64,000 nucleotides of DNA from positions 806,001 through 870,000 of the forward strand of contig NZ_FXAJ01000002.1 in NCBI RefSeq assembly GCF_900177535.1, given 5' to 3'. Below the pieces are notes generated by a model. That model was not told where the DNA came from, did not search any database, and was given only the letters and a program-made list of their open reading frames with translations. Below are positions 23,391-32,713 of the stretch, piece by piece; the stretch's first letter is position 1; every line of letters starts with the position of its first letter. The translations under genes and the position numbers were made by a program. The DNA comes from Priestia filamentosa. Lineage in GTDB: Bacteria; Bacillota; Bacilli; Bacillales; Bacillaceae_H.

Positions 23391-23655
23391 CACCTAAATA
23401 TCATAATATCACGGCAGAACATGAAACTTTGCTAACGTTCTGCCGTTTATTTTGCTTTTAATAGTTCTTCTTAAAATACCTTCAGATTAAGAGTAAAAGC
23501 CCCAACTTATAAAATGCTTTAACTTTCTACGATAACAATCACGTTCACTCATTCCAAGCTTGTTGAACCTTTCATAATCCTATTATTCTTCTGGTGACAT
23601 GTAGCGCTCTATAATAGTTTGAGGCTTTTTCAACGCTCAACGATTAACCGCCCCA
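23391..23655 (-). pseudogene. Decayed arpU fragment of another prophage
   Basis: About 265 bases align along their length to 6148-6430 (ArpU gene C-terminal part plus downstream hairpin), with many substitutions and small indels. Shared landmarks: CACGGCAGAAC, ACGTTCTGCCGTTTATTTTGCTT, CACGTTCACTCATTCCAAGCTTGTT in the parts before and after, and CGCTCTATAAT. The frame has stops. It marks an old prophage or deletion scar. Confidence 0.8.
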
Positions 23656-23708
23656 CAATCGAGTGATCACTTTATCTATTTACCTGTTTCCTCTATATTA
23701 TCTCTCAA

Positions 23709-24047
23709 TTAAAAAATTTTCTTCACAACAATCTCCTGCAGAAGTAAGAAAACACTCCACCCTCCAATGCCCAACATTACGGATACTATTAAAGGGAAAG
23801 AAGATTTGAGTGAGATAGCTACAATGATGAGAAGAACGGCTGTTGCTGGAAAACCCCAAATGACTCCTAAAGCAAATCTACTGAGTTCTGTTGTGGTTTC
23901 TCCCTGAATAGAAAGCCAAACTAAGCTTAGTAAACTTACTAATGGCAAAGCCGCTATAATTCCGCCATACTTAGGCGAAAGTTGAGCAATTCCTGAGACA
24001 ATTCCAATAATGAGCGCTGATACCAATACTTTAAGAATTAAAAACAT
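23709..24047 (-). CDS. DUF3147-family membrane protein
   Basis: 112 residues from the ATG at 24047 (GAGGAAG upstream); a longer frame overlaps the regulator more. Four hydrophobic segments, with the family-like SPKYGGIIAALPLVSLLSLVWL. Function unknown. It overlaps the end of the MarR gene by 17 bases, so they form one operon and MarR probably controls it. Confidence 0.7.
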   Translation of the reverse strand: MFLILKVLVSALIIGIVSGIAQLSPKYGGIIAALPLVSLLSLVWLSIQGETTTELSRFALGVIWGFPATAVLLIIVAISLKSSFPLIVSVMLGIGGWSVFLLLQEIVVKKIF

Positions 24048-24459
24048 TTTTCGCTTCCTCACTAAGAAGCGAAAAAGCTTTTTCAATAGCTTTAACTTCA
24101 GACACTTCCATACTTTCTAATAGTTTCTTTAATTTCTCTGTATCTAATCGAGTATGTCTATGTAGAATATTTGTCCCTTTCTCTGTTAACACGACAAGTA
24201 CTTGTCTTTCATCTTTTGGACTTCTTTGTTTAGAAACAAGTTCTTTTGCAATAAGTCTTTTAATATGTTCAGAAGCGGTATTATGAGAGACCTGCAAGTA
24301 TGCAGCTAAATCCCCTATTTTTGTTTTAGATTTCTTTTCGATACGTTGGAGAATACGTATTGCTTGATGGGAGATATTCTCTTGATGAACATAGTGTAAA
24401 TGATGATAAATATCTGTCCAATTCTCATTTATATGAGTGATAGCTTTTTCAATAGTCAT
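24031..24459 (-). CDS. MarR-family transcriptional regulator
   Basis: 142 residues. Winged helix: IGDLAAYLQVSHNTASEHIKRLIAKELVSKQRSPKDERQVLVVLTEKG (about 47-94). Ligand unknown. First gene of a two-gene operon with the DUF3147 protein; the usual self-repression would extend to that gene. Confidence 0.85.
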   Translation of the reverse strand: MTIEKAITHINENWTDIYHHLHYVHQENISHQAIRILQRIEKKSKTKIGDLAAYLQVSHNTASEHIKRLIAKELVSKQRSPKDERQVLVVLTEKGTNILHRHTRLDTEKLKKLLESMEVSEVKAIEKAFSLLSEEAKNVFNS

Positions 24460-24565
24460 CAGTTCAGTTTTTCTCCTTTTTATTTACATCTTAGCATACG
24501 ATACAATCGTTTTAAAAGATACTTTTTAATACTATTAAAAATATAAAATGATGTTCCTTTATGAG

Positions 24566-24605
24566 ATAGAAAAAACAGCCTTTTCAAAGAGGCTGTTTTT
24601 TCTAT
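24566..24605. terminator. Bidirectional terminator
   Basis: AGAAAAAACAGCCT pairs with AGGCTGTTTTTTCT. It follows fetB on the minus strand. Confidence 0.8.
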
Positions 24606-24621
24606 AGCAATATATAAAGTT

Positions 24622-25371
24622 TTATTTCTCTTTTAATTGCTGATATGAAGTAAATAAGCTTGGATAAATAAGAAAACTAAGCATAACGCATGTCAGCGTA
24701 GCAGAAGCCATCATCGTAAATACGATTAACAACTGAAAACGGACAGCTTGGACAGGATCAGCTCCAGCAAGAATTTGTCCTGTCATCATGCCTGGTAGTT
24801 GAACAAGGCCAATCGTTTTTTGGCTTTCTAAGGTTGGAATCATACTTGCTTTCATACTTGCTTTTAAAATATGAGAAATTGCTTGTCTAGTTGATCCGCC
24901 AAGCGATAAAATAAGCAAAACTTCCTCTTTCCTAATTTCTACTTCTGAAGATAGACGATTTAGAAATAAACTAGCAAGAACCATAGAGTTTCCGATAATC
25001 ATTCCACTGATTGGAATCATGTACTTTGGTGTGGGAGGAATAATGCCTAATAAAAGAAGCAAACCTTGTGTTATGCCTTCTACAACAATAAGTGTAAGCA
25101 GAACTTTCCAAAACACGCCTTGCTTCTTCTCCTTTTTTTTCACTACATTTTGAGCTGCTACTAATATCATGCACAAAATCATAATGATCGTAAAAAAAGG
25201 ATTATTTAAGTTAAAAATGAATGTTAGGAGATACCCAATGAAAAGCAGCTGAATGCTTGCTCGAATTGTCGCAATAATAATGTCTTTTTCAATGCCGATT
25301 TTAAATGATTTTGATAGAAACAGAGCAATAAATACAAAAACAATCGTAAATAAAAGTACTATAAAGTCCAT
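24622..25371 (-). CDS. fetB: FetB-type iron exporter permease (UPF0014)
   Basis: 249 residues with about seven membrane spans. Family marks: IRASIQLLFIGYLL, PISGMIIGNSMVLASLFLNRL, LSLGGSTRQA and TIGLVQLPGMMTGQILAGADPVQAVRFQL. With the FetA ATPase it forms an ABC transporter linked in enteric bacteria to iron export and oxidative-stress tolerance. It overlaps the fetA stop by 13 bases. Confidence 0.85.
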   Translation of the reverse strand: MDFIVLLFTIVFVFIALFLSKSFKIGIEKDIIIATIRASIQLLFIGYLLTFIFNLNNPFFTIIMILCMILVAAQNVVKKKEKKQGVFWKVLLTLIVVEGITQGLLLLLGIIPPTPKYMIPISGMIIGNSMVLASLFLNRLSSEVEIRKEEVLLILSLGGSTRQAISHILKASMKASMIPTLESQKTIGLVQLPGMMTGQILAGADPVQAVRFQLLIVFTMMASATLTCVMLSFLIYPSLFTSYQQLKEK

Positions 25372-26102
25372 GCTGCTTCTCCCATTAAAAATTGCTTTGT
25401 TCGTTCATGTGTAGGAGCGGCGAAAAAATCTTGAACAGAAGCTCTTTCAACTAAACGTCCATCTTCAATCAACCAAACTAAATCTCCTACTCTTTTGGCT
25501 TGCGCAAGGTCATGAGTAACCCAAACAACCGTTTTGTTCTCTTCTTTATTCAAACGCAACACAAGATCCTCCACTTCGTGTGTGGAAAGAGGATCAAGAG
25601 CAGCTGTGATTTCATCTAAAAGAAGGATTGAACTATTATTAGCAAGCGTTCGTGCTAACGACAACTTTTGCTTTTGCCCTCCGGATAGACTTCTAGCATC
25701 TTGTTGTAAAAGGTTTTTAGGAAGACCTGTAAAAGCTATCAGCTGTTCAACGCTGTATGTCTGTTTCTTATGAAGTTTATATGTAAGCAAAAGATTATCC
25801 TCAACAGTACCGTCTAAAACAGGCGCATTTTGAAATGCAATGCCTACATGCTGTCTCAACTTACTTATATTCCACTCCCGCACCTCCTTCCCTTCTACAA
25901 TAATTTCTCCTTCATTAGGAGAAATGAGCAGATTACAAAGAGAAAGAAGTGTACTTTTTCCTGATCCAGATGGACCAACAAAAACGACAACAGAATTTCG
26001 CTGAATCGTACCAGAAATTCCATGAAGCACAGGCTTCCTTTCCCCATTTTGGATAAAATGTTTACTAACAGATTTAAATTCAATAACAGGTGACTGAATC
26101 AT
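25359..26102 (-). CDS. fetA: FetA-type ABC ATPase
   Basis: 247 residues. Walker A GPSGSGKSTLL (about 38-48), signature LSGGQKQKLSLARTLA (about 142-157), Walker B ILLLDEITAALD (about 163-174), switch His in VVWVTHDLAQ. Partner of the downstream FetB permease. No Fur box was seen directly upstream. Confidence 0.88.
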   Translation of the reverse strand: MIQSPVIEFKSVSKHFIQNGERKPVLHGISGTIQRNSVVVFVGPSGSGKSTLLSLCNLLISPNEGEIIVEGKEVREWNISKLRQHVGIAFQNAPVLDGTVEDNLLLTYKLHKKQTYSVEQLIAFTGLPKNLLQQDARSLSGGQKQKLSLARTLANNSSILLLDEITAALDPLSTHEVEDLVLRLNKEENKTVVWVTHDLAQAKRVGDLVWLIEDGRLVERASVQDFFAAPTHERTKQFLMGEAAWTL

Positions 26103-26277
26103 GGGTTTTACACCTTTCTTCTCTTTTTATATGTATATTTTTCATACTTTACTTTTCGTATGAATCCTAGTAAATTTTATCATTTATTGCACCTTATAGA
26201 TAAGCCAAAATATAAGAAAGTTCATTTTAAAAAAGATGCTAGTACAATTTTGCCGTCGCTAAGTGTTAACTAAATGT

Positions 26278-26310
26278 AAAAGAGGCCTTTATCATTAAGG
26301 CCTCTTGTGC
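26278..26310 (-). terminator. Terminator after the peptidoglycan-binding gene; 26103-26439 otherwise empty
   Basis: AGAGGCCTT/AAGGCCTCT with an 8-base loop, followed on the minus strand by TTTTACATTT. I see no gene in 26103-26439; its right part is simply the trailer of the next gene. Confidence 0.7.
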
Positions 26311-26439
26311 ATGTTTTCTTTCTGCTTTTTTCTTAATCATTCTCTATTCTTTTACAATTAGCTTCTGTTTTTATTACATATTTATTTTGTTAAACATCAT
26401 ATGTCTAACAATTATTTCTTGCGTCCAAAAGAGGCAATA

Positions 26440-27000
26440 CTAGGATAAATCTTCAACTACACGCCCATCTTTATAAATATGATACCATCCAATTGTACCT
26501 GTACCACCTTCATCTATCCAGTCCTTATTGGCTGCTTTAAATCTGTAATAAGACTGCTTTTTAGAGTCTTTTAGTAGTCTACCATTACCACCAAATACAA
26601 TATTGCTCCCTAATTCCTTCTGCCCTAATGCAATGGCATCATCGACGGTAAACTGCTGTCTTTCCACTTTATTCTGATCTAAAGCAGCCCATGTTGCAGG
26701 GCCCACAATTCCATCTGAAGATAGATTGTGATCGGCTTGAAACTGTTTTACTATACTTTGAGTTTTCGGGCCAAAAATTCCATCAATCCCTGTATTATAC
26801 TTCACATCTGTAAGACTTTGTTGCAGGATTCGTACATAACTAGAGTGAGAACCAAGACGCAAAGTCGGTCGTGTTTCAGCTTTTGTTGCAATCTTTTGAG
26901 ACTCAGCTTTAACTACTGCATGATTAGGCAATGCTCCCATTGTTAAAGGTGTTGTGACAAGCATGAAAGTTGGAATAACAGCTAACAATTTCTTCTTCAT
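26440..27000 (-). CDS. Secreted peptidoglycan-binding protein
   Basis: 186 residues. Signal peptide about 1-31 (LLAVIPTFMLVTTPLTMGA...AVVKA). PG_binding_1 domain about 47-110 (LRLGSHSSYVRILQQSL, GIDGIFGPKTQSIVKQFQADHNLSSDGIVGPATWAAL). The C-terminal 65 residues (FTVDDAIALGQKELGSN... YYRFKAANKDW) are not a recognised hydrolase. It likely sits in the wall; enzymatic activity cannot be claimed. Confidence 0.8.
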   Translation of the reverse strand: MKKKLLAVIPTFMLVTTPLTMGALPNHAVVKAESQKIATKAETRPTLRLGSHSSYVRILQQSLTDVKYNTGIDGIFGPKTQSIVKQFQADHNLSSDGIVGPATWAALDQNKVERQQFTVDDAIALGQKELGSNIVFGGNGRLLKDSKKQSYYRFKAANKDWIDEGGTGTIGWYHIYKDGRVVEDLS

Positions 27001-27048
27001 AATAACTAACCTCCATGTCTAGTAATACGGTCCATTCCTTTTTCTAGT

Positions 27049-27084
27049 GTTCTAAATAAATTAACTTGATCAGTTATTTAGAAC
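27049..27084. repeat. 11-bp inverted repeat in a gene leader
   Basis: GTTCTAAATAA and TTATTTAGAAC with a 14-base loop, about 50 bases before the start of the peptidoglycan-binding gene. It may be an operator or leader hairpin. Confidence 0.5.
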
Positions 27085-27727
27085 GCAATAAAAAAACAGC
27101 TAAACAAACTACTCTTCCCCTGCCAGTAGTGAACCATTCGTCAATTAACTTACCTATATATAAACCTAACTATAAACATCCTTCATTTAAAAACCAGTAA
27201 AGGAAATTTATATAATAATTACAACGTTTATACTACAACCATCACATAAATAAAACAACATATTTTTTAGAATAATTAAAATTTTTTGATCCCCGAAAGT
27301 TATTCTCTAATATATTCTCCCTATCCTTTATAAGTTATTTCCCATAAGAGTGCTCTTTCCTGACGTTGTTTAAATAACTTCTTTGTGACTTCGACCCCTC
27401 TCATTGATTTAAAATTTATCTTTTTTAGAAAAAGTTACGCAATGCATACCCCTAATCAAAAAGAGAACAATAAGCTAGAGGTTAACTTTATGACGGCAGA
27501 TTTTATTCGAGAACCTGCTAAATGCTGGTCCTGCTGATTATCGTTGGTTATGTTGATTAGTACGTTGCTGCGTTGAATGCCTAATCTACTCTCTAAACAA
27601 TTCTTTAGAGCAGTGTCCAAATGTCATTGTTTTTGGTCTTAAAGAGCTTCCTTTATTATTTTAAATTCATAAGAAAATCTTCATTTATTTAACTTGAAGA
27701 TAACAAGTATTGTTAGGTGTGAAACAG
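27085..27727. other. AT-rich intergenic region without a supported gene
   Basis: Short frames here contain stops and lack ribosome sites. The stretch 27420-27640 is less AT-rich than the rest and may hold decayed coding sequence, but I could not identify it. Confidence 0.4.
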
Positions 27728-28399
27728 ATGTATAAAAAATTATTAGGGTTCTTCGGATTGATGTTATCTATTACAGTAGTGTTGTTAGAAAAGGATACTT
27801 TGTTAGACATAATAAAAGAAGGCACAATGAGGTCTATAATCCTCAGTATTTTATTTATAGCTATTGTTTCTCACTTTCCCATTATTCCTTTCTTTTTAGC
27901 TGTTGGTATTATGGGGGCCATCTTCGGTCTTCTGAAAGGAACTTTAATTTCGTTAATAGGCGTTATAATAGGTGTCTTGGCTGTTTTCTTTCTTACAAGA
28001 TACAGCTTTCGAGATTTGATAAGCAAAAAAGTAAAGAATTCTCCTACAACACGCAAATATGAAGACTATTTTGCTAAAAATGCTTTTACATCCATCCTGT
28101 TTTTCGGAGGGATACTCCCTCTTCTTCCTTCATTATTCACAAGTAGTTTATGTGGTTTGAGTAGTGTACGATGGACTGTTTTTTTTCTTGCCTCACTAGT
28201 CGGTCAAATTCCAAGAGTTTTTGTTATCACAACAGCAGGTGTTTATTTTCCTACTAACAAGCTAATGTCATTAAGTATATATGTGGGCTATATTGCCGTT
28301 ACTTTATCGATGAGCTTTCGAAAGTTTCCAAATTTATTTAGAATACCAAAGGGAACAGACAGAGGAATAATGAAAATGATAAATAAACGTATCAAATAA
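27728..28399 (+). CDS. TVP38/TMEM64 (VTT) family membrane protein
   Basis: 223 residues from ATG 27728 (AGGTG 8 bases upstream). About six membrane segments; the VTT/DedA-like core spans FFLAVGIMGAIFGLLKGTLISLIGVIIGVLAVFFLTRY and FGGILPLLPSLFTSSLCGLSSV, then GQIPRVFVITTAG. Relatives are lipid-related membrane proteins. It is monocistronic, with the terminator at 28398-28438 shared with the convergent gene. Confidence 0.8.
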   Translation: MYKKLLGFFGLMLSITVVLLEKDTLLDIIKEGTMRSIILSILFIAIVSHFPIIPFFLAVGIMGAIFGLLKGTLISLIGVIIGVLAVFFLTRYSFRDLISKKVKNSPTTRKYEDYFAKNAFTSILFFGGILPLLPSLFTSSLCGLSSVRWTVFFLASLVGQIPRVFVITTAGVYFPTNKLMSLSIYVGYIAVTLSMSFRKFPNLFRIPKGTDRGIMKMINKRIK

Positions 28400-28438
28400 A
28401 CCAAGAATGTATACGAACTCATCCTTGGTTTATTTTTA
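28398..28438. terminator. Bidirectional terminator between convergent genes
   Basis: AATAAACCAAG pairs with CTTGGTTTATT and has U-runs in both directions. Confidence 0.8.
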
Positions 28439-28471
28439 TCAACTATTAAAATGGTTACTTTGTCATCTCCT

Positions 28472-29032
28472 TTAAACACGCTGTCTTAACTTCAATATGA
28501 ATTTCGTGAACCAATAAGCAAGAAACACGATAACGAGATCTATGATATAAAAGTGAAAAAGTGTAATTCCTTTTTTTAATTCAATTATGTTAAGTGCTCC
28601 TTCAATAGGAGCCAGAATAAATGCGAATAGAGCGCTTAAAACCAATGTATAGAGAATAAAGCTTTTCTTGTGATTTGTACAATACTGATAGAGAAGTAAA
28701 AATCCTATCGGGAGAACAGATGCCGTAATATTTATAGAGCGAGGTAACAAAGGAGTTAAATAATAACCTCTAATAACATAGCCGCTATTTGTTAACGCAA
28801 GCTCCGTATACGTCCATATTATATGTACTGTATACCCGAAGAAAAATACTTCAAAAATCCGTTTTCGATCAACCGTAAAGTACAGTAAAATAAGAGGAAT
28901 AATTAAAGAAGCAAGAACTAACCAAAAATGCCAGTCACCAAAATCTGTATACTTTTCCCAATAAGAAGAGAATAAAGAAGACATTTCTTGCCCTTTACTA
29001 TAGATTTTCTCTAAGTGCTGCTCACGATTCAT
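28472..29032 (-). CDS. CBO0543-type multipass membrane protein (chromosomal copy)
   Basis: 186 residues from ATG 29032 (AGGAGG upstream). Five or so hydrophobic segments. The block YFTVDRKRIFEVFFFGYTVH, then NITASVLPIGFLLLYQ and LSALFAFILAPIEG, match the prophage-borne gene at 4544-5116 throughout. Function unknown. Having both a phage and a chromosomal copy suggests capture of a host gene by the phage or spread by phage. Confidence 0.75.
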   Translation of the reverse strand: MNREQHLEKIYSKGQEMSSLFSSYWEKYTDFGDWHFWLVLASLIIPLILLYFTVDRKRIFEVFFFGYTVHIIWTYTELALTNSGYVIRGYYLTPLLPRSINITASVLPIGFLLLYQYCTNHKKSFILYTLVLSALFAFILAPIEGALNIIELKKGITLFHFYIIDLVIVFLAYWFTKFILKLRQRV

Positions 29033-29155
29033 AAAAGAACCTCCTAGTGAAACGTTCTTTTTAGTCTTGTTACAACACTTCTTTTTTATACACAATCCTT
29101 CTTCTACTCTTTATGTAAAAAAACATGAAGCAAAATAAATTTCTTCATTCGTAAC

Positions 29156-29995
29156 TTATAAATTCTGTAAGAACTGAATAAACTTTTTCATACTTTGAGA
29201 TCTTTGCTTTCCTTTTTTCACCACAAATTGAATTTGAACATCTTCTGAAAGCTCCTCAAACTGTACGACTTCCCTACTCAGGCAAGAATGTGCTATATCC
29301 GCTGGGATAATGCTCATTCCAAGTCCATTAGCAATCCCTTGCAAGATCGATTCTAATGAATCAAATTCCATTAAAACTGGTTTATCGAAATGATGGTTTT
29401 GAGAGAACTGTAATATTTTCTTTCTATATATACAATTTGGGTCACTATTTACGAGTAATGTTGGGGATGATTCCCTTTTATCATGTCCTTCACAAGACAG
29501 AAGAACAACTTTTTCACGATCAGAATAAACTTCTTCAAATGGATTTTCATCGTTATCTCCACTAAAAAAAAGTCCATCAATTTCTCCATACAAAAGTTGC
29601 TCTTGCAGTATTTGTTTTGTATCTGTTTTAACTTTTACTTTTATATTTTTATTTTGTTTTAAGAAATCGGAGAGAAAATGAGGAATTTTAAAGGCAGAAA
29701 TAGTTTGAGAAGCTCCAATTGTTAAAGAGCCCTCTCCTTTACCCTCCTTCATTTTTGCTTTTACTTCATCCATTAAAAAGAGAATTTTTTCTGTATACTC
29801 TAACAAAAGAACTCCTTCATCTGTTAATGTAACTCCTCGGTTTGTTCGACTTAATAATTTAGTATCTAGTTCTTCTTCTAAATGTTTTATTCTTCCACTA
29901 ACATTTGGTTGAACATAGCCTAATATTGCTGCAGCTTTTGATATTGATTTCTGCTCTGCTACGCATTTAAAAATTCTTAAATCTTGGCTTTCCAA
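29156..29995 (-). CDS. LysR-family regulator
   Basis: About 279 residues. A TTG at 29995 (giving MESQDLRIFK) is better spaced from AAAGGAG than the GTG at 30007. Helix-turn-helix: SISKAAAILGYVQPNVSGRIKHLEEELDTKLLSR (about 16-50); effector domain beyond residue 90. It is divergent from the SDR gene, with a shared 110-base control region, so that gene is its probable target. Confidence 0.87.
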   Translation of the reverse strand: MESQDLRIFKCVAEQKSISKAAAILGYVQPNVSGRIKHLEEELDTKLLSRTNRGVTLTDEGVLLLEYTEKILFLMDEVKAKMKEGKGEGSLTIGASQTISAFKIPHFLSDFLKQNKNIKVKVKTDTKQILQEQLLYGEIDGLFFSGDNDENPFEEVYSDREKVVLLSCEGHDKRESSPTLLVNSDPNCIYRKKILQFSQNHHFDKPVLMEFDSLESILQGIANGLGMSIIPADIAHSCLSREVVQFEELSEDVQIQFVVKKGKQRSQSMKKFIQFLQNL

Positions 29996-30115
29996 AGGTA
30001 AACTCACTCCTTTGATATCATTTAAAATGATACTAGTCTTATTATTAACTATTATATCTTCTTTACATAATAAAGTTATAATAAATTACAATAAAGAGAA
30101 AGGAAGGATAAAAAC

Positions 30116-30859
30116 ATGAGCGATTTTGAAAACAAAGTATACATTATCATTGGCGGAGGCACTGGTGTCGGAAGATCAATTTCCTTAAAATTAGCAGAAA
30201 GAGGCGCAAAAGTTATTATCAATTATCGTAAATCAAAAAAAGAAGCAATGGAAGTAACCGAGAAAATTACAGAGTACGGAAGGGTCGCTCTCCCTTTTAA
30301 AGCAGACGTTGCGATAGAAAAGGAAGTGAGTGAAATGATTTCACATGTTATAAAGGAGTTTGGGCGAATAGATGGATTGGTAAATAACGCTAGTATTACT
30401 ACTCAAATTGCTATGAATGATTTAGAATCTGCCACAGATGAAATATGGGATTCCTTGTACGAGGTAAATGTAAAAGGTATGTTTCATTGTATAAAAGCTG
30501 TTGTTCCTTTTATGAAGAAACAAGGCTCAGGCGCTATAGTAAATTTAGGAAGCGTAGCCGGAACAACCGGAATTGGCTCTTCTATCCCCTATGCAGCAAC
30601 GAAAGCAGCTATTCATAACATGACAAGATCTCTTGCAATTGCTCTTTCTCCTCATATTCGAGTAAACTGCATATCTCCAGGTGCTATAGACACAAGATGG
30701 TGGTCTGGCAATAAAGATAAGATGTATGAGCTTGTTGGGAATCTACCACTTCAACGTATTTCATCACCAGACGATATTGCAGAGGCTGTCCTGTTTCAAC
30801 TCACGCAGGCGTCTGTTACAGGGCAAGTGTTTACTATTGATAATGGTCAAACTCTTTAG
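30116..30859 (+). CDS. Short-chain dehydrogenase/reductase
   Basis: 247 residues. Cofactor motif GGGTGVGRS (13-21), NNAS at 90-93, catalytic S146, Y159 and K163 (YAATK), C-terminal substrate loop ISPGAIDTRWW. Classical SDR, NAD(P)H dependent, cytoplasmic; substrate unknown. It is divergent from a LysR regulator. AAAGGAAGGATAAAAAC precedes the ATG. Confidence 0.88.
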   Translation: MSDFENKVYIIIGGGTGVGRSISLKLAERGAKVIINYRKSKKEAMEVTEKITEYGRVALPFKADVAIEKEVSEMISHVIKEFGRIDGLVNNASITTQIAMNDLESATDEIWDSLYEVNVKGMFHCIKAVVPFMKKQGSGAIVNLGSVAGTTGIGSSIPYAATKAAIHNMTRSLAIALSPHIRVNCISPGAIDTRWWSGNKDKMYELVGNLPLQRISSPDDIAEAVLFQLTQASVTGQVFTIDNGQTL

Positions 30860-31026
30860 TTTTAAAGATGAGTTGTTTTTATATTTTTTGTTTTATATTT
30901 CTTTTAGAACAACGTTTATTTAGATAAAATTGCTGCTTTACAACCTATTTTCATTTAAATTTGTAGTTATTTTCAGTTACTTCATTTTAATAAATAGAGG
31001 AAGAAAGTAAACTATCGTAAATTTAA

Positions 31027-31060
31027 AAGCCCTCATCCTATATAGAATGAGGGTCTCCTT
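31027..31060. terminator. Terminator in the gap 30860-31174
   Basis: GCCCTCAT pairs with ATGAGGGT; on the minus strand it ends in CTTTTAAATTT. The remainder of 30860-31174 shows no gene. Confidence 0.65.
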
Positions 31061-31174
31061 TATATAATTGTCCAACCTTTGGTGGATTTCACTTATTTTT
31101 TATTTTTGTTAATGAAATAGTCTCTTCGCGTTTACTCTATCTTCCCCTCCCCTTACAATGTAGACTTAACTATC

Positions 31175-32551
31175 CTAAAAGTGTAAAAAGTTATTTGGAG
31201 TAACACGGTTTTTTCTACTGTCCACTAAAGCAATACAATGAGCCAATCGCTCTACTCCTAGTTCAATTTTACTCTCGTTCACTTGAGAGATACTTAATCG
31301 GATAAGATTTTCCTTTTTATATTCTGGTAAAAAAAATCTAGAGGCATCATCAACATATACATGCTGTTCGTTTAGCATATGAACTATCTGTTTTGCTGTC
31401 ACCTTCTCAGGCAAACTGATGGATAGATAGAATCCTGAAGAGGGCTTAGAAAAATGAGTATTAGCCGGTAGCAATAATTCACATGCTTCTTGCAGGATAT
31501 GCATCTTTGTACGATATATCTCTTTTACTTTTTTTAGATGACTATTAAACATCCCACTTTTCAAATAAATTTCAAGAGCCCCTTGAGAAAGTGCTGGACT
31601 ATTAAAATCTGAACTAAATTTATATCGTAAAAAATCGTTATTCATTAATGGAGGAAGAACGACAGTAGCAATCCTTAATCCCGGGAGAAAAATTTTCGAA
31701 AAACTTTTAATATAAATCACTCTTCCATAAGGATTAAACGAAAATAAAGGATCTGATTTCGCATTTGGATCAAGGTCTCCTAAAAAATCATCTTCTACTA
31801 TATATACATCGTATTTTTCAGCTAACTCAACGATTTTTTTCTTTTCACTATTTGTGTAACAATGTCCAAGAGGATTGTGGAATCTCGGGATAATATAGAA
31901 AAATTTTACATCATTATTTCGAAAAATGTATTCTAGACGATCAAGATCGATCCCTTCCTTCGAAAACTCAATTCCAAAAGTAGTCGCTTGGTGCAGAGTG
32001 ACAGACTCAATAAACCCAAAATAAGTAGGCTGTTCAATAAGAATATTATTTTTTCCATTTGGAAATGGCATAGACACTAGTAAATTAAGGGCTTGCTGCG
32101 AGCCGGATACAACTACTAATCTTTCAGGTTGAGTGAACACCTGTAAATCCTGCAAATATTTCACTATCTGCACTCGTAATGAATAAAACCCTTGCTGATC
32201 AGAGTATGTAAAAAGTTCTTCTTTATATTGTTCAATTGCTTGATTCATACAGTGCTGAAATTCAAGATAAGGCATCACGTTTTTATCTGGACCCGCAGAT
32301 AAGAAATCAATGATCTCATGTTCATTCGTTGCATTTTGAAATTCATTCACAACATAGTAACCACTTTTCGGAACGGAATAAATTAAATGCTCTTTTTCTA
32401 GCTCAGCATATGCTTTAATAACTGTATTCTTGCTACATGAAAAATTCTGGGATAGCTGACGAACAGAAGGTAGCTTACTACCTGCAATAAGCGATCCATC
32501 CTCTAGGCGACGCTTAATCCCTTCCATTATCTTAATATATTTTGAGCTCAT
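31175..32551 (-). CDS. MocR-type regulator (GntR plus aminotransferase-like domain)
   Basis: 458 residues. GntR winged helix about 1-68 (GSKLPSVRQLSQNFSCSKNTVIKAYAELEKEHLIYSVPKSGYYV) fused to a PLP type I aminotransferase fold; the PLP lysine is K286 in KSFSKIFLPGLR. Such regulators sense PLP, amino acids or related amines. It is divergent from the EamA transporter, the likely target. Confidence 0.88.
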   Translation of the reverse strand: MSSKYIKIMEGIKRRLEDGSLIAGSKLPSVRQLSQNFSCSKNTVIKAYAELEKEHLIYSVPKSGYYVVNEFQNATNEHEIIDFLSAGPDKNVMPYLEFQHCMNQAIEQYKEELFTYSDQQGFYSLRVQIVKYLQDLQVFTQPERLVVVSGSQQALNLLVSMPFPNGKNNILIEQPTYFGFIESVTLHQATTFGIEFSKEGIDLDRLEYIFRNNDVKFFYIIPRFHNPLGHCYTNSEKKKIVELAEKYDVYIVEDDFLGDLDPNAKSDPLFSFNPYGRVIYIKSFSKIFLPGLRIATVVLPPLMNNDFLRYKFSSDFNSPALSQGALEIYLKSGMFNSHLKKVKEIYRTKMHILQEACELLLPANTHFSKPSSGFYLSISLPEKVTAKQIVHMLNEQHVYVDDASRFFLPEYKKENLIRLSISQVNESKIELGVERLAHCIALVDSRKNRVTPNNFLHF

Positions 32552-32713
32552 ATATTCATTCCCCTTTTAATTGTACCAGTACAGATAGGTGAAAAAACAA
32601 TTTATTTTAGGATATGTACCCCATTATTATTTTAATTATATCAGAACTGTTTTTTAGAAAAGCAGAAAATGATACAGATATGGTACAAATTTAAAAGATA
32701 GGGGTAGAATGCT

